Part shown: in pieces, positions 44,095 through 56,225 of the stretch
Numbering within the stretch: position 1 is the first letter of the stretch
Layout of the letters: every line of letters starts with the position of its first letter
DNA from: Verpa conica
Lineage: Eukaryota > Ascomycota > Pezizomycetes > Pezizales > Morchellaceae
Assembly (NCBI GenBank): GCA_033030425.1
Contig: JAUFSD010000002.1
Location: 2,914,001-2,978,000 of the forward strand
DNA length: 64,000 nt
Reading direction: 5' to 3'
The notes under the pieces: model-generated
Database searches by the model: none
What the model was told of the DNA's origin: nothing
The model's input: the letters and a program-made list of their open reading frames with translations, nothing else
Translations under genes and position numbers: made by a program

Positions 44095-46983
44095 ATGGAC
44101 ATTGATCCCCGGCTGGCGGGCCCACGCGCGGGGCCATTCGCTGCTGGTGTCAGCGCCAGTGTCGCGAGTCCAACTACGGCTACACCTGCACATCCACTTG
44201 GAATCGGGGGTGGAAGTGGAGGGAGGCCACTCGGGTTCTCGCCGGCACCCCATCAACTCACTCCGATCCAAAGTGCACCTCCGGTATTCACCTCCTCGAG
44301 TCCCCTAACCGTAGCTGGTTCAGCGGCAGGTCTAGCAGACCAAAAGCGACCCCGGGCCTGTGAATCGTGCCGTGGCCTCAAGGTCCGTTGTGAACCGAAC
44401 GAGTCAAACCCATTCGCAACATGTAAACGTTGTGCCAAGGCGAACAGGGAATGTATATTCACAGCCCCATCGCGGAAGCGACAGAAGAAAAGTGATAGTA
44501 AGGTTGCAGAGCTAGAGAAGAAGATCGATGCATTAACCGCGAGTTTGAACGCAACACGAGCACAGCAGGCGCGAGGTGGGGTGGATGAGGAGGAGGAGGA
44601 ATATGCGGAGGATGGGGATACGCCCGGTACTATAGATACCGAAATTTCCCCTATACCAAGACCGATAAAAAGACGGAGGAGCGAGGACACTCACCCCCCA
44701 GGAGATGAAAGTATTAAGGGGGATTCGGTGCTCGGGATGTATCCGTTTTTAGTGCCAAATGAGAGTAAGATTCCTACTACCTCACACCCACGGCCTACGG
44801 ACGGGGACGCACATAAGTATGTCTACGTTGATGTAGTCGACCGACAACTCTTAAGCATGGAGATGGCCACGGTGATCTTCAATCACTACATCGAAGACAT
44901 GGTCCCGCATTTCCCAGCAGTTGTGTTTCCACCGGGTACGACTGCAGAAGATCTGCGTCGAGAGAAGCCCACTTTATTTTTAGCCATCCTTGCAGCGGCA
45001 TCAGGGACGAGTCATCCAGACCTACACAGAGCTTTGTATAAGGAGATATCCCGTGTATTTGCGGAAAGAGTTATGTTCAATGGGGAGAAGAGTCTTGAAC
45101 TTGTGCAAGCATTGATTTTGTGTACCATGTGGTATTTTGTCCCGGATCATTTTCAGGAGTTGAAGTTCTATATGTATATCCACCAAGCTGCAGTCATGGC
45201 CTTAGATATTGGGATTACGAAGAAGCAGAAGGTGGCGAGAGGGAGTCTGCGAGGATTACCACCACTGCCAGTACAGAAGAGGTCTTCGGTAACGTCTTTG
45301 AGGGAAGGAGGGGTGGCATCGGATGAAGAAGCTGAGAAAGGGGGGCAAGAATCAGCACCAGATAACGATGCGGGTGATAAGTATCCGCCACCCCCACCGC
45401 TTCCGCCTATACCCCCGTTACTGAAGATCCCATTTCCAGACTCAGGAGCGATCGAGTCTCGGCGAACACTGTTGTCTTGCTACTGGACGTGCTGTAATGT
45501 TTCCATGGCGTTACGGAGACCCAACTTGCTTAGATATACAGCGTTTATGGATGAGTGTATTGAAGTACTCGAGAGTTCACCTGAAGCAGCAGAAACGGAT
45601 AAATTATTGTGTCAATGGGTCAAGCTGCAGAAGATTGCAGAAGAGATTGGGATTGGATTCGCATTTGATGACCCGAATGCGAATGTGTCGATTGATGATC
45701 AGAGGGTTCAATTCACGCTGAAGGGGTTTGGAAAGCAGTTGGAAGAGTGGAAGATGAAATGCCCACGAGAGGTTTGGCAACGTACGAGCTCTATCATACT
45801 GTGGCTTCAGAGAAAAACTAACGGTGTCTCTAATCCAGGCGCACAATCCCTCGAATTGGCCTACCATCTGATCATGATTTACGCTCATGAAATTGCCCTT
45901 CATCGCGACCATAATGTCGATGATTTCCAGCCACCCTACACCGAATCTATGATGCGCGAGCCATCTCTTCGACCCAATGAGCTTCTTTCTTCCTGCCATC
46001 TCGACGCCATTTCCCGGTGTCTCTCCTCCTCCCATAAGGTCATTGAAACCTTTATGAGCATGAGTATCCAAGCTATTCGTTCAGTCCCCGTATTCACGTT
46101 CGTTAGAACATCTTATGCATGTGTTATCCTTATTAAACTATACTTTTCGGCCTCACACCCACAGAGTGAGCTAGGGAAGGTGATTGATAAAAATTCCCTT
46201 AAGGTGGGTAAATATATGGATGGCCTTCTAGATACGCTGAAAAAGGCGGCGGGGGGGGAAGGGGAAGGGAGTAGGCAGGCCCATAAGTTCACCATGATCC
46301 TTATGATGCTACGGCACTGGTACAGCAAACAAAAAGCTGAAATCGAGCGGGGGTGTGCCGAAAGCATCCCAGAGCCTACATTCAAACGTCTCGAACTTAC
46401 AGAAAGTAATCTCGGCGGGTATCCACACGCAAACAGCAATGACAATGGCAATAGTCTGATGGAAGGAATGGGAACCCCCCGCAGCATAGATGATATATCA
46501 CCCGTAGATACTCGAGAGATAGATAGGAGCCACCACGATAACATGCGTCCCCCTCCCCCTCCGCCGAGGGCTCCCTCGTTGGGTGCGGCAACCCCATTGC
46601 ATATGCTTTCAGACGCTGCCCTTGAATCTCCACGCTCTGGGCAGTACGCGAGTACGCCGAGTCCAGCGCCAAATATAGCAACTCCAAGGAGTGCGCCAGC
46701 TGCGTATGGGAAGTGGACTCCTGATGGTGGGATGTATGCTATGGGTCATGGTGATGGACCTGGGGTACCAGTTATGGGGAGTAGTATAGTACAAGGCGGG
46801 CATATGGGATACGACTTGGGTGGTAGTATTGAAGGACACGGTGGAGGTGCGGCCTATGAGGGTGGAATGGATTATACGCCACAGTATACGTTTACGGGAA
46901 ATGGTGAAATGTTTATGGATGATACGTTTTGGGCTATGATAGATGAGCCAATGAACATGTTTAATCTTAGGGGGAACTATTAG
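44095..46983 (+). CDS. Zn(II)2Cys6 fungal transcription factor
   Basis: Single-exon, 962 residues. The binuclear zinc cluster spans C89-C120 with spacing C-x2-C-x6-C-x10-C-x2-C-x6-C (ACESCRGLKVRCE, then CKRCAKANREC). A basic linker (PSRKRQKK) and a short coiled coil (VAELEKKIDALTASL, about 137-151) follow, as in dimeric Gal4-class factors. The middle contains the helical regulatory region (VVDRQLLSMEMATVIFNHYI, then FLAILAAASGTSHPDLHRAL), interrupted by a Pro/Ser-rich insert, and the C-terminus is Gly/Pro/Ser-rich and probably activating. The cluster and linker resemble a broadly conserved Pezizomycotina regulator often labelled War1-like, but the target pathway cannot be read from sequence. 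Start at the first ATG of the frame. Confidence 0.88.
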   Translation: MDIDPRLAGPRAGPFAAGVSASVASPTTATPAHPLGIGGGSGGRPLGFSPAPHQLTPIQSAPPVFTSSSPLTVAGSAAGLADQKRPRACESCRGLKVRCEPNESNPFATCKRCAKANRECIFTAPSRKRQKKSDSKVAELEKKIDALTASLNATRAQQARGGVDEEEEEYAEDGDTPGTIDTEISPIPRPIKRRRSEDTHPPGDESIKGDSVLGMYPFLVPNESKIPTTSHPRPTDGDAHKYVYVDVVDRQLLSMEMATVIFNHYIEDMVPHFPAVVFPPGTTAEDLRREKPTLFLAILAAASGTSHPDLHRALYKEISRVFAERVMFNGEKSLELVQALILCTMWYFVPDHFQELKFYMYIHQAAVMALDIGITKKQKVARGSLRGLPPLPVQKRSSVTSLREGGVASDEEAEKGGQESAPDNDAGDKYPPPPPLPPIPPLLKIPFPDSGAIESRRTLLSCYWTCCNVSMALRRPNLLRYTAFMDECIEVLESSPEAAETDKLLCQWVKLQKIAEEIGIGFAFDDPNANVSIDDQRVQFTLKGFGKQLEEWKMKCPREVWQRTSSIILWLQRKTNGVSNPGAQSLELAYHLIMIYAHEIALHRDHNVDDFQPPYTESMMREPSLRPNELLSSCHLDAISRCLSSSHKVIETFMSMSIQAIRSVPVFTFVRTSYACVILIKLYFSASHPQSELGKVIDKNSLKVGKYMDGLLDTLKKAAGGEGEGSRQAHKFTMILMMLRHWYSKQKAEIERGCAESIPEPTFKRLELTESNLGGYPHANSNDNGNSLMEGMGTPRSIDDISPVDTREIDRSHHDNMRPPPPPPRAPSLGAATPLHMLSDAALESPRSGQYASTPSPAPNIATPRSAPAAYGKWTPDGGMYAMGHGDGPGVPVMGSSIVQGGHMGYDLGGSIEGHGGGAAYEGGMDYTPQYTFTGNGEMFMDDTFWAMIDEPMNMFNLRGNY

Positions 46984-47889
46984 CGTTTCCCAGGGTTTAG
47001 AGTGCTTTTTCCGGTTTCTTGGTCGTGTATAGAAAAGCATGGAGGTTTCTTGTGGAGTGGTCGGCGCATGCGTACGTTTTTCCCCGACCCCTAGCGGTGG
47101 TATTTTATTTCTATTTTTATATTTATTTCCTGTTCTTTATTCCTTATGGTAAGATAGGTGGCTTTTGTTTTGGTTTCTTTGGTTGGTCAGTATGATGGTA
47201 GGTAAATGAAAAGGATATTTCTAGTATAGGGTATACGTCGGTACGTGGCCGGTGGGAAGCAAGGGAGGAGGAATCTTGTATAGGTGAACATTTTATTAAT
47301 TACAATTAATTTATTTGAGGGGGGGGGTTCCTTTCCTCAGCGTTAATCTCATTACTGGATTACTTTTGGCTTCTATTTCGACAGTCGAGAGATCAAAGAG
47401 AAGCACTTATATGTAATCAAGAGTTCTCTGAAACTCATCTAAACGAGTCTGATGTGAATTTTAAAAATCCAGGCAGCTACTGTAAACACATCTGCATAGT
47501 AATGGAGCTTTAATACTGGTATTTGTAAAATTGAAGACTATTCTCGTTGAAGAGCTCGGGATTGAAGTACATATAGTATAACCATTTTACATATCTCTCC
47601 TTACTTTCTAGGGGTATTTACAAACTGAGAAGATGAAATTTTAGCGACTACTTAAGACCTTTTCTATTCTCAGTGAACTTATAACTTGAGAAACCACAAT
47701 TCTAATAAGAATTATTTCCGTGAGATTATAAACTGCAAAATCCTTATCGCATAGTGCTCTAGGGTCTAGGGCTTCGACGATAACACCCCACTACCACTTG
47801 GCATTATTTTTTCATCTTTTCTAAAATTTCGCGAAATCCCACCTTCGCAATATTACACCGCCACTACTTCTTCTACGCCGAACGTGAGA
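46984..47889. other. Intergenic between the Zn2Cys6 and Cyt-4-like genes
   Basis: AT-rich, containing the 3' flank of the regulator and the upstream region of the next gene. No gene is seen. Confidence 0.55.
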
Positions 47890-50800
47890 ATGTTGCTCCC
47901 CCAAATCCTTCACTCACGGACGCAAATTGCCCTCCCACTCCTTCGGCGTTCAATTCGTATAAAAACACACTCTATATCATCCTATCCGCGACGCTTCATC
48001 ACAACCCCCCCACGAAATGAGGAACCAGAAGTCTCTACTACTACTCCTCCAACTGAAGAATTAGAGAATCCACCCGCTGCTCCCGTTGCTCCCCCCAAAA
48101 CTCAAGAACAAGAGACCCCCACCACTACACAACCCGAAAGTAATAATGAGCAACATGTACAACAAACGGTTAAAATGCCTCCTCGAATCCGACGGATTAT
48201 TACAAGGCCTCAAAATGAAATTATATCCCCCGAGTCTCAAATACAGCAGCGGAGGGTACCCAAAGCATACAAGACTGTGGTAGATCAAGGCTACCGTGTT
48301 ATCAGACTCCAAAAATTCTTGGAGATCTGCCGGTCCCCTCTCACGGTCCCAGCAGATGTCATAGTTATCAAGAAATTCTTCCTAGGTCCCGATGGCAGCA
48401 GTCTCGAGAGCAGCCTATTCGAAATCACCCATGGTGACCTGGCAAATGAGCGGAGATGGCTAGAACTCCGTCAAGACCACGAGGAAATATCTCCAATTAT
48501 GAAAAAGCTAGATACCGTGAGCGTTGAAGGAGACTTGAGTAGATACATGGTTATAAACAAGAACATGGAAAGACTAAACATTGGGATCACAAAGCCAAGT
48601 AGGGATGACCTAGGAAAAATGACGTCGGTCGAATACTACTTCCCTCGGCGAATAGATGATAACGTTGATATCATCAAGAGAGGTTTGGGTGCGTCTCACT
48701 TTATCTTAGAGTCGCACTTTGGAGAAATGGACGCCTTCAACAAGCTCGGTGCGGCTGAGCTTGTTCTCCAGCAGATTGAACAACTTATGGGCAAAATCAA
48801 TCAATCTTTCAGGTCATTGCGCCATAGGATATATCACCCACAGCTATCAGGTTGGGCAGGGAGGCTCTACAAGAGTGTAGTCAACTCAGTCGATAAATCT
48901 TTTATTATCGCCAAAGCTATATTAGACAGCAATTTCGATGAATTGGTCTCAATCCCTACACCAAACGGTGGAGAACCAAGAACAATCTCCCATCATGAAG
49001 CTTTAGCAAATTACACCCAAACCTCTGGTAGAGTTTTGCTGAAGCTCCGCGAAATCATTGAACAGAATCGCGGGAAAGAACCGGATATAGATTATACAAC
49101 GCTTAGAAGTATGGCGGGGATACAGAGAAGAATACAGTCGAATGTGGATGCAATCCAGGAGTCGGTTGGGATGGGGTATGTCGGATCGCGGTCATGGGAT
49201 GGCAAGAGAGTGTTGAAGAAGGTCGATGCGTTGGATGTCGTTATTAAACAGCTTGACCGGAATATCCGCAGCGCAAATATAGTCTTAACAAGCCTAGGTT
49301 TACACCCAAAATCACAAAATTTTTATGCTAAACCAAACAAGCTTGTTGCCAAAGAAGTAAAGTTTACCTCGGGAGCCTCAGTCACCCCGTCTCAACCCCC
49401 GATCTCACACTTTAACCCCGATCTCTCCTTCTCTCCTAGCCCTATTACCGGCGATATCCCGGGAAACAAACGGGAATACAGCACGATCTCATTCCCCAAT
49501 GTCATTAGAAAAGTCAAGCCACAGGCGCTAAACGAATTTGGGACACGGCTACCTAGTAAAGGCCTACTTCAGAGGTTAGGCCGTGGCGACAGAGACAGAG
49601 GACCCCCAAGAAAGAACGCATTTGGAAAAGAGATCCCTAATGAACGTATAGTAAACATACGTCCTAAACTAGCAATAGGGCAAAAAAGTATAAGAGAGAA
49701 AATGCTCATAAAGGAAGAAGAGAGATTGAAGTCAATGCAGGGGCTGGGCTACAGTCTTATGGCTGCGGACCGTGTTGAGAACGGTGGTACGACTATACAA
49801 AATGTAGTTGAGAAGGATATGAATGGAATTGCCAGTATGTGGGAGGGTAGTGGAGATATGGGCGGTTTGACGGATGAGAGTGGGCTGGCACCATTGAAGA
49901 AGGGGGATCTTTGTGAGCTTCGGTGAGTCTTCTAGAGCCCTAAAGGTTTAGCACAAGAAATCAAGAAGCAAGTCAGAGTGAAATGCGATATAAATAGAGG
50001 CTTGTTTGTTAGATTGGTTTTGTATTGTAGCGATACTCTTTACAAAAATACACCGACCTACTTCGTATCTACTAGTTTATAACTCATGTCTGATTTAACG
50101 TCTCAACTTGACTTGCTTCTTGGTGATTCGAATAAAAAGGCTACTGTAAGAAATAGTGGTATCTAACATCATCAAAGCCTAGGATCAAGCTCAGCTCTTG
50201 GAATTTACCTCCGCCCTAGTCCTCATGGCCAGCCTACCGCTGACTTCCTCTCGTGGAATGGCGATATTGTCATGCTTCCACCCACACGAATCAGCTTTTC
50301 CATTCCCTCTTTCATTTCTGAAGATTCTACGGCCAATATCATTAACAGCTATGATAAAATTTACGAAAGCTCTGGCCTCCCAGTTTCTAGGCTTTCCGAA
50401 GTCGTTCTACCTCGTTCGGAGATGGTGGAGGTCTTAGATAAATTTCGAGCATTCTCCAAACAATCTAGAACACTTTATGCCCAAGAAAAGGCACGGTTTA
50501 AGGAGCTTTACGAAAGAATGGCACTTATGAATGAAGATATCGAGCTTACACTCTTTGAGGCTGCGGAGGAGATATTTGGCGACACATATGGCGATGTGGA
50601 GTTATATACGACACACTTAGCGCTCATGGAGGACGGTGTGAGATACATGGCAGACAGGGCTGTGCACAGGGCAACTAGCACCTTTAAAGTGAGGAGTAAA
50701 GAGGAGGTTCAAATGATCAATTTCGTGACGGAGAAAGTTAGAACGAGTACCAACCAGGATAATTCCTCGCTAAAGGGAAAGTCACTTCAGAAGGCTCAAG

Positions 50801-52692
50801 TCGACATATTCCAGGAATTTGTCAAGAAGGCAAGGTACATGATTGATCTGAGTAGGGAGTACCAAAACAAGGACCTAAATTCGTCGAAGAGTGGTGTGAA
50901 GAGGGTGGAAATTAAGGATGTGGTATGGGACAAGAACGATATGCTCTTCATTAACTACGTCAAGGCAAGCGTTCTACAGTCCGGGACACAGGCGGTACCC
51001 ATGAGCGGGTTGGTTCCCGTGATACTAAGGGAGATGGGAAGATATGAAGGAGTACTGAACCCGGTTACCGCGTATCACTTCTGTACTGAAATTGGAGTTT
51101 GGGGACGGTGGGAGAATCTCGCGCTACGACAAAAAAACGTCTCGTTCCCAGGCTTTGGGACCTCGAAGGTCGCCGATCAAGACCAAGAATTCTTGAGCGA
51201 AATCAATAGCCCAAGGGCAGTGGAGAAGCTAGGGCTTGTGGATAGCTTGAAGCATATCCGAAAGGACTGGGGTAATATGGAAGTATTCTGCATTGACGAC
51301 GCATCAGCACATGAGATCGATGATGGGATCTCTTTGGAGAGAGTAAACGAGAATGAAAACTGGGTACATATTCATATCGCCAATCCAACTGCTTGGCTAC
51401 CGTCGAACCACTGGCTTTCAGATTTGGCATTCAGGAGAAAGCAGAGCTTGTATCTGCCCGAGAAGGTTTTTCCAATGTTGCCGCCATCACTGACGGAGAT
51501 AATCGGGTTGGGTCCAAATAGGGGAGTAATGACAATGAGTGCAAAGGTAAACAAAGATGGTGAGGTGTTGGATACCAGCGTCCAAGCTGGGTTCGTGAGA
51601 AACGTCAAGAGATATACGTACGATACTGTCTCGAAAGCTCTGGGGTATCATATGACAGGACCTCTCACCATTAAAGTCGGTAACTTTCCAGAATTCACCA
51701 AAGCTCCCGAAAAAAAATTGTCCCAAAGACAAATCGCGGACCTAAAAACCCTTTCTGAAATTGCTCTTGCATACCGAAAAGCACGGACCAAAAACAATAT
51801 GATTGCTGTCTCTACACCGCAGCTCGACGTCAATATATACACCGGCCTTAAATCCCATATCCACCCTGAATCCCGCTACCCAAGTCTTTACCGTGGCCAC
51901 CCATCTATCAGACTTACCATTGACTCGGCACGCCAATCTAAGTCGGCTAATTTCCTCGTATCAGAATTGATGCAACTTGCCAATAACGTCACCGCTATCT
52001 TCTGCGGAACGAAAAATATCGCTGCTCCGTTTCGCGCCATGGAATATGACCTTGAACGAAAAGATGTTGTCTCTTCATTCAAGAATAAAATCCTCCCCTC
52101 TCGCGATGAGCTTGGAAATGTCTCCGCAGATCGTGGTCTAAAGTACATGATGCTCATCGGACAAACCCGTATAAGCGCCTCGCAGAAACCGCACCGTCTC
52201 CTGGGTTTCGACGATGGATACGTCCGTGGAACATCACCTCTTCGAAGATATTCAGACATGATCGCGCACTGGCAAATCCAGTCCTACCTTCTCGGGAAGG
52301 AACCACGTACACACAAGCAGTTGGCGCCTTTTGTCTCCGAGATGGACCGAGGTGAAAGACTAAGTGCATTCACGATGAAGGAGTCGACCCGTTTCTGGGC
52401 AGTCGTGGCGATCAAGCGGATGCTAGAGCTTGGGGAGCCGAAGTTGCCGCAGAACCTGACACTCATGGTGATGGATAAGTTGCCATACCCGGCATTGTCT
52501 ACTGGGTTGGTGTTGGAGTTGGGAATGGCGGCGAAGATGAAATTTTCGAGTAAGAAAGAGGAGCTAGATGTAGGCCTGGGTGATGTCGTGGGGATTGAGC
52601 CGTTTACTGCGGTACCTGGGGAGAAGTTTGTATGGTTTGAGTTTAAAGGAATGTTGAAGAAGGCGGAGGAAACAGACGACATTTTTATCTGA
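47890..52692 (+). CDS. cyt-4: Mitochondrial 3'-5' exoribonuclease, Cyt-4/Dss1 (RNase II) family, with long N-terminal extension
   Basis: Exons 47890-49922 and 50190-52692 give about 1511 residues. The first 40 residues are Arg-rich with few acidic residues, a good mitochondrial presequence. The exon join reads GDLCELR then SALGIYL, matching the OB-like region before the catalytic domain. The RNB domain has the metal-binding IDDASAHEIDDGIS (about residue 1044) and the RNase II signature RGTSPLRRYSDMIAHWQ (about 1357). Cyt-4 degrades mitochondrial intron and precursor RNA and is the mtEXO exonuclease. Characterised members are about 1000-1100 residues. Here residues 60-550 are an extra helical region I do not recognise. 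The acceptor (gatcaag) is chosen for frame and a CTAAC branch site, so two adjacent genes cannot be fully excluded. Confidence 0.82.
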
Positions 52693-54051
52693 ATTTGATA
52701 CCATTTGTAGGAGTGGGTTAAGGTCCTTACTCTTACTGGAACGGTTGGTAATATCTAGGTGTATAAATTCCCTGTATATTTATCTTTTTATATTTCATTG
52801 GAGGCGTTATTTTTTAGTGGTTTAGCACCGCTTAACCATATATTTCGTTCTTTTTTTGTTGATGGCTTACTACATATCTAGATGTACTCTATACTGTTAC
52901 TTATAGTCATGTATGAATAGAACATCTCCACTTTATATGTTAAAAGGCCAAATACTAGCTCACTACGAGATACACTAGATATATAGTAGGTTAAAGTTGG
53001 TTATAGCTAATACTCTACCTACCCTACCAGCTTAAAAGAGTCTCTCATGTGGAGTTTAAGCTGACAGATATGAAATTTAGGGTAACTCCGCATATGTTTA
53101 TCATGACCTATCACTCGGCCACACAACAACTATGGCTACTTATTTCCTTAGTTATTACCTATTTATAATCAATACCTGTGACTGAAAATTATAATATAAA
53201 AAGAGAACGTAGGAGCCAAAAGATGTAAAATGAGTTAGTAAGGGGGGGGCTGGCAGCTGCGGGTATGCGGTAACTAAGAATAGCCTTTCAACCGCCAACA
53301 CCAAAAAGGAATTTGAGCTGTACTTACCCAGCGCATACAAACCCTTCTAATGTTTTCTTCAGCATGACCCAATGACGTTGCTTTCTAAATAGCCACCAGC
53401 CTATACTACTTATAAAGGGGGGGCTACTTAGCAAGGGTATTACAGGCCTATCATCTCCAGTCTATATTCATACCTAGGGATTAACCATAGACTTGAAACT
53501 CCCAAGGTACTTTGGAGGAAAATAAGCAAATGATCTTCCACCCGCTTGCTGGTTTTTCTTGCCAGGGGGAATATATCCCCTAGCCCATTAATTAAGCAGG
53601 TTACTGTCAGCCAATCAGCGGTGGTGAAACTCACAGGGATCATCAGGGTGGGGGGGGGGAGGGTGAATGACAACGGGATGAGGGCGACTCATTTTGGGTA
53701 TATCCCAGTAGTTATCGCTGGGTTCCCGTTGGAAGGATAATAGTGGTACTGATTCAATTTTTTGTTATATTGGGTGTCTACTGGATGTTGGGTATAGATG
53801 CTTCTGAATATTAAAGGCGGGTGTTTCCCCCCCCTCCCATCGCCCGCTGTTCCGCTTCGACCGGTACATATCGCTAAGATTCTTTGTTGATTCTTACGCC
53901 TACATTCGTTTTTTTTCCCCCTTCCTTCGCTGTATCTAGTGTCAGTAAATAATTATCACTCGTCGTTCCTTACAGTTATCACTCGTCATTCTCTACACAC
54001 AACAACCTCAACAATATCCAGTCCCCTACTACACAGTATAATCCTAAAATA
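52693..54051. other. Intergenic between Cyt-4-like and the small membrane protein
   Basis: No gene is seen. It contains an exact dispersed-motif copy (53101-53117). About 60-100 bases before the next ATG is a near-perfect direct repeat: ttatcactcgtcgttc at 53953-53968 and ttatcactcgtcattc at 53976-53991. Confidence 0.55.
53101..53117 (+). repeat. Dispersed motif TCATG-N5-TCACTCG, copy 5
   Basis: Exact copy in intergenic DNA, followed by G. Confidence 0.6.
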
Positions 54052-54386
54052 ATGACTTCCCGCGACCCCGCCTTCTGGCACCGTTTCTCCCTCGCGGAGC
54101 ACCAGAAAACTGAGATCCGCTCCATCTCCGAAACAACCGACGTCGAGAAGAGTGGTTCTACTACTACTACGTCAGCCTTTCCCCCTCCTCTCATCCTCCT
54201 CAGCAATAACATCAAATATTAACATTTTCGACCAGTACCACCACCCCCACAACACCATGGCTCTCAAAACAACAGAAGAAACGTCGCAAGTACTGGATGT
54301 GCTACTGGATGGCCCTCTTTGTCATCCTGGTATTTTGCGGAGCGATTGTTGGGGTAGTTGCTTACTTGAAGCGTCCCCATAGTTAA
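54052..54386 (+). CDS. Small single-pass membrane protein
   Basis: Exons 54052-54170 and 54236-54386 give 89 residues. The 64-nt intron has a gtcagc donor, a TATTAAC branch site 17 bases before the end and a gaccag acceptor. The N-terminus (MTSRDPAFWHRFSLAEHQK) is a conserved opening of a small fungal membrane-protein family. A Thr-rich spacer, a basic stop-transfer-like cluster (KQQKKRRK) and one hydrophobic helix (YWMALFVILVFCGAIVGVVA) follow, with a short KRPHS tail. The charge pattern suggests the basic cluster is cytosolic. Function is unknown. Neither exon alone forms the protein, so it is easily missed. Confidence 0.7.
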
Positions 54387-54890
54387 GTGGGGTGGGGTGG
54401 GGGGATTTGGGGAGTAAGGACTAGAGGCCTAGGGCAAATCTGGTTTTAGGATGTTTCTGTTGAACGGATCAATGTCTCAGGAAGGCAGAGCCTAATCCCC
54501 GCCCTGGTATTGGGTGTGCGCACGTATATATGGGATTTGTGTTTAGGGAGTTATTGGGGAGGTGGGGGGTCATATTTCCTTTTTACACCTTGAGAGATTA
54601 AGGTTGATTCCTTGGTCCCTGAATTGATGACTTTTTTATTTATTTATATTTTTTGTATTGTACTTTGTCTTTTGACTCGAAAAAATAAAAATAAAAAATA
54701 AAAAAAATATAGATAGGTTTCACAGAAACCTTAAAAAATATAAAAACATTTCTCGTGAAATTTACATATTATCCAGAACAGTTATGAGGGAGGGGGGGAA
54801 ACCCTCCCCTCCCTAGGAAGAAGAAAAAGTTGAAGAATGAAATACAAAATGTGCTAATAGAAGTCTTAGTTTTTAACTCAAGTTCTATAC
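54387..54890. other. Convergent intergenic region
   Basis: 3' flanks of the small membrane gene and the secreted repeat protein. It holds an A-rich aataaa-like cluster at 54680-54720, compatible with polyadenylation signals, and no gene. Confidence 0.5.
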
Positions 54891-56225
54891 TTAGCTTCTG
54901 TTATTATTCTTTCCCTTCCTCCTGCCATTTCCATTTCCATTTCCATTTCCATTTCCATTTCCATTGCCATTCCCATTTCCATTATCATTGCCATTTCCAT
55001 TTCCATTCCCATTTCCATTCCCATTGCCGTTTCCGTTTCCGTTTCCAGCATCGGCATCAGCATCGGCGTCGGCATCAGCATCGGCATCAGCATCAGCATC
55101 AGCATCGGCATCAGCAGCACCATCTGCTGCTGCTGCCTTCGTAATCTTAGTAAGTCTGAGAGTAGTGTTTGCGTCAAGTTCAACTTCCGAAAGAACCTCC
55201 TCCACATCCCCAGCCGCCGCGCCATCGTCAGCAGCAGCACCATCGTCAGCAGCACCATCGTCAGCAGCATCACCGTCCCCAGCAGCAGCACCATCGTCAG
55301 CAGCAGCACCATCGTCCACAACAGTACCATTTCCAGCAGCAGCACCTTCACCTACTGCATCACCAGCCCCACCAGCTGCAACGGCGGCCGCGATTTCATC
55401 TGTGGTGGCATCCTCAACTAGAAGATTTTGCGTAAAGATACAACCCTCTGGATCATCGAGGGTATCGCAGGTGTTACCAGCACCAGTAGGGTCACCAATT
55501 TCACCAGGTGCAAAGGTTCCTGACTGGAGTGCGACTTCTGGATCTCCTCCCACGGAGGCAATTTGAACCGCGAGCTCAAGTGTGATCGCTTTATTTTCTG
55601 CCGCTGCGCCATCACTTGCCGGGTCCTATTCGAGATTTTTAGAATATGAGATAAAAGGAAGGAAGGGTTAATAATAATAGATAAAAATGGGACTAACCTG
55701 ATGTTGCGTCAAAGCAGCAATCTCAGGGTTCACAGCTGTGATACTCTCACATAACACACTCTTCAACCCCACGCTCCCAGTATTCCTCTCGAGTGTTCTA
55801 TACACTAGTGCCGCCACCATACCATCTACATCACCGGCAGCTTTTGCATTTGTAAATGCTTGGTCTGCAGTGGCCTGTTGAAGACAGTCTGGGTCTGTTA
55901 TTTTACCAGCTCCTTGTATGGCCGCCTGTAGGTTGGTCAGTTATTTATTTATTTGTACTCCCAAGGCCCTCTAAAATAAGGGAAATAATATCACACGTAC
56001 AGCAGCGCCTAAAAGACCAAATACAGGGTCTGCAATCTCATCCGGATTATCGAGATTAAGTGCAGTCCCAGTCAATGTCAGAAACTTCTCATGGGAATGT
56101 TCCTGCGGAACTTCACGTTTGCCTAAGCTTCGGTGGATTCCACGACGGGCTTTCTGAGCTCCGAAACTGAGGGTACGTGCGGATGCCAAGGTGATGAGGA
56201 GGGTGAATGCGACTGAGGTCTTCAT
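54891..56225 (-). CDS. Secreted repeat protein (conserved ascomycete family)
   Basis: Exons 56225-56001, 55925-55698 and 55625-54891, all joined in phase 0, give 395 residues. An N-terminal signal peptide (MKTSVAFTLLITLASA) is followed by HEKFLTLTGTALNL and DPVFGLLGAA, then DCLQQATADQAFTNAKAAGD, VYRTLERNTGSVGLKSVLC, IAALTQHQDPASDG, LQSGTFAPGEIGDPTGAG and GCIFTQNLLVEDATTDEI. This conserved core is a known Pezizomycotina extracellular or cell-wall family without an assigned activity. The C-terminal third is low complexity: GAAADD-type repeats, then an Ala-Asp dipeptide run and about two dozen Asn-Gly dipeptides, ending in a basic RRKGKNNNRS. I see no GPI signal. Short repeat units suggest length variation between strains. 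Confidence 0.82.
54923..55130. repeat. Coding hexanucleotide microsatellites (Asn-Gly and Ala-Asp runs)
   Basis: ccattt/ccattg/ccgttt hexamers (about 54923-55048) encode Asn-Gly on the minus strand. Adjacent gcatca/gcatcg hexamers (about 55050-55112) encode Ala-Asp. Both lie inside the last exon of the secreted protein. Confidence 0.85.

Noticed and set aside
54964..55566. Plus-strand Ser/Ala/Pro open frame
   Set aside because: Antisense shadow of the repeat region in the secreted protein.
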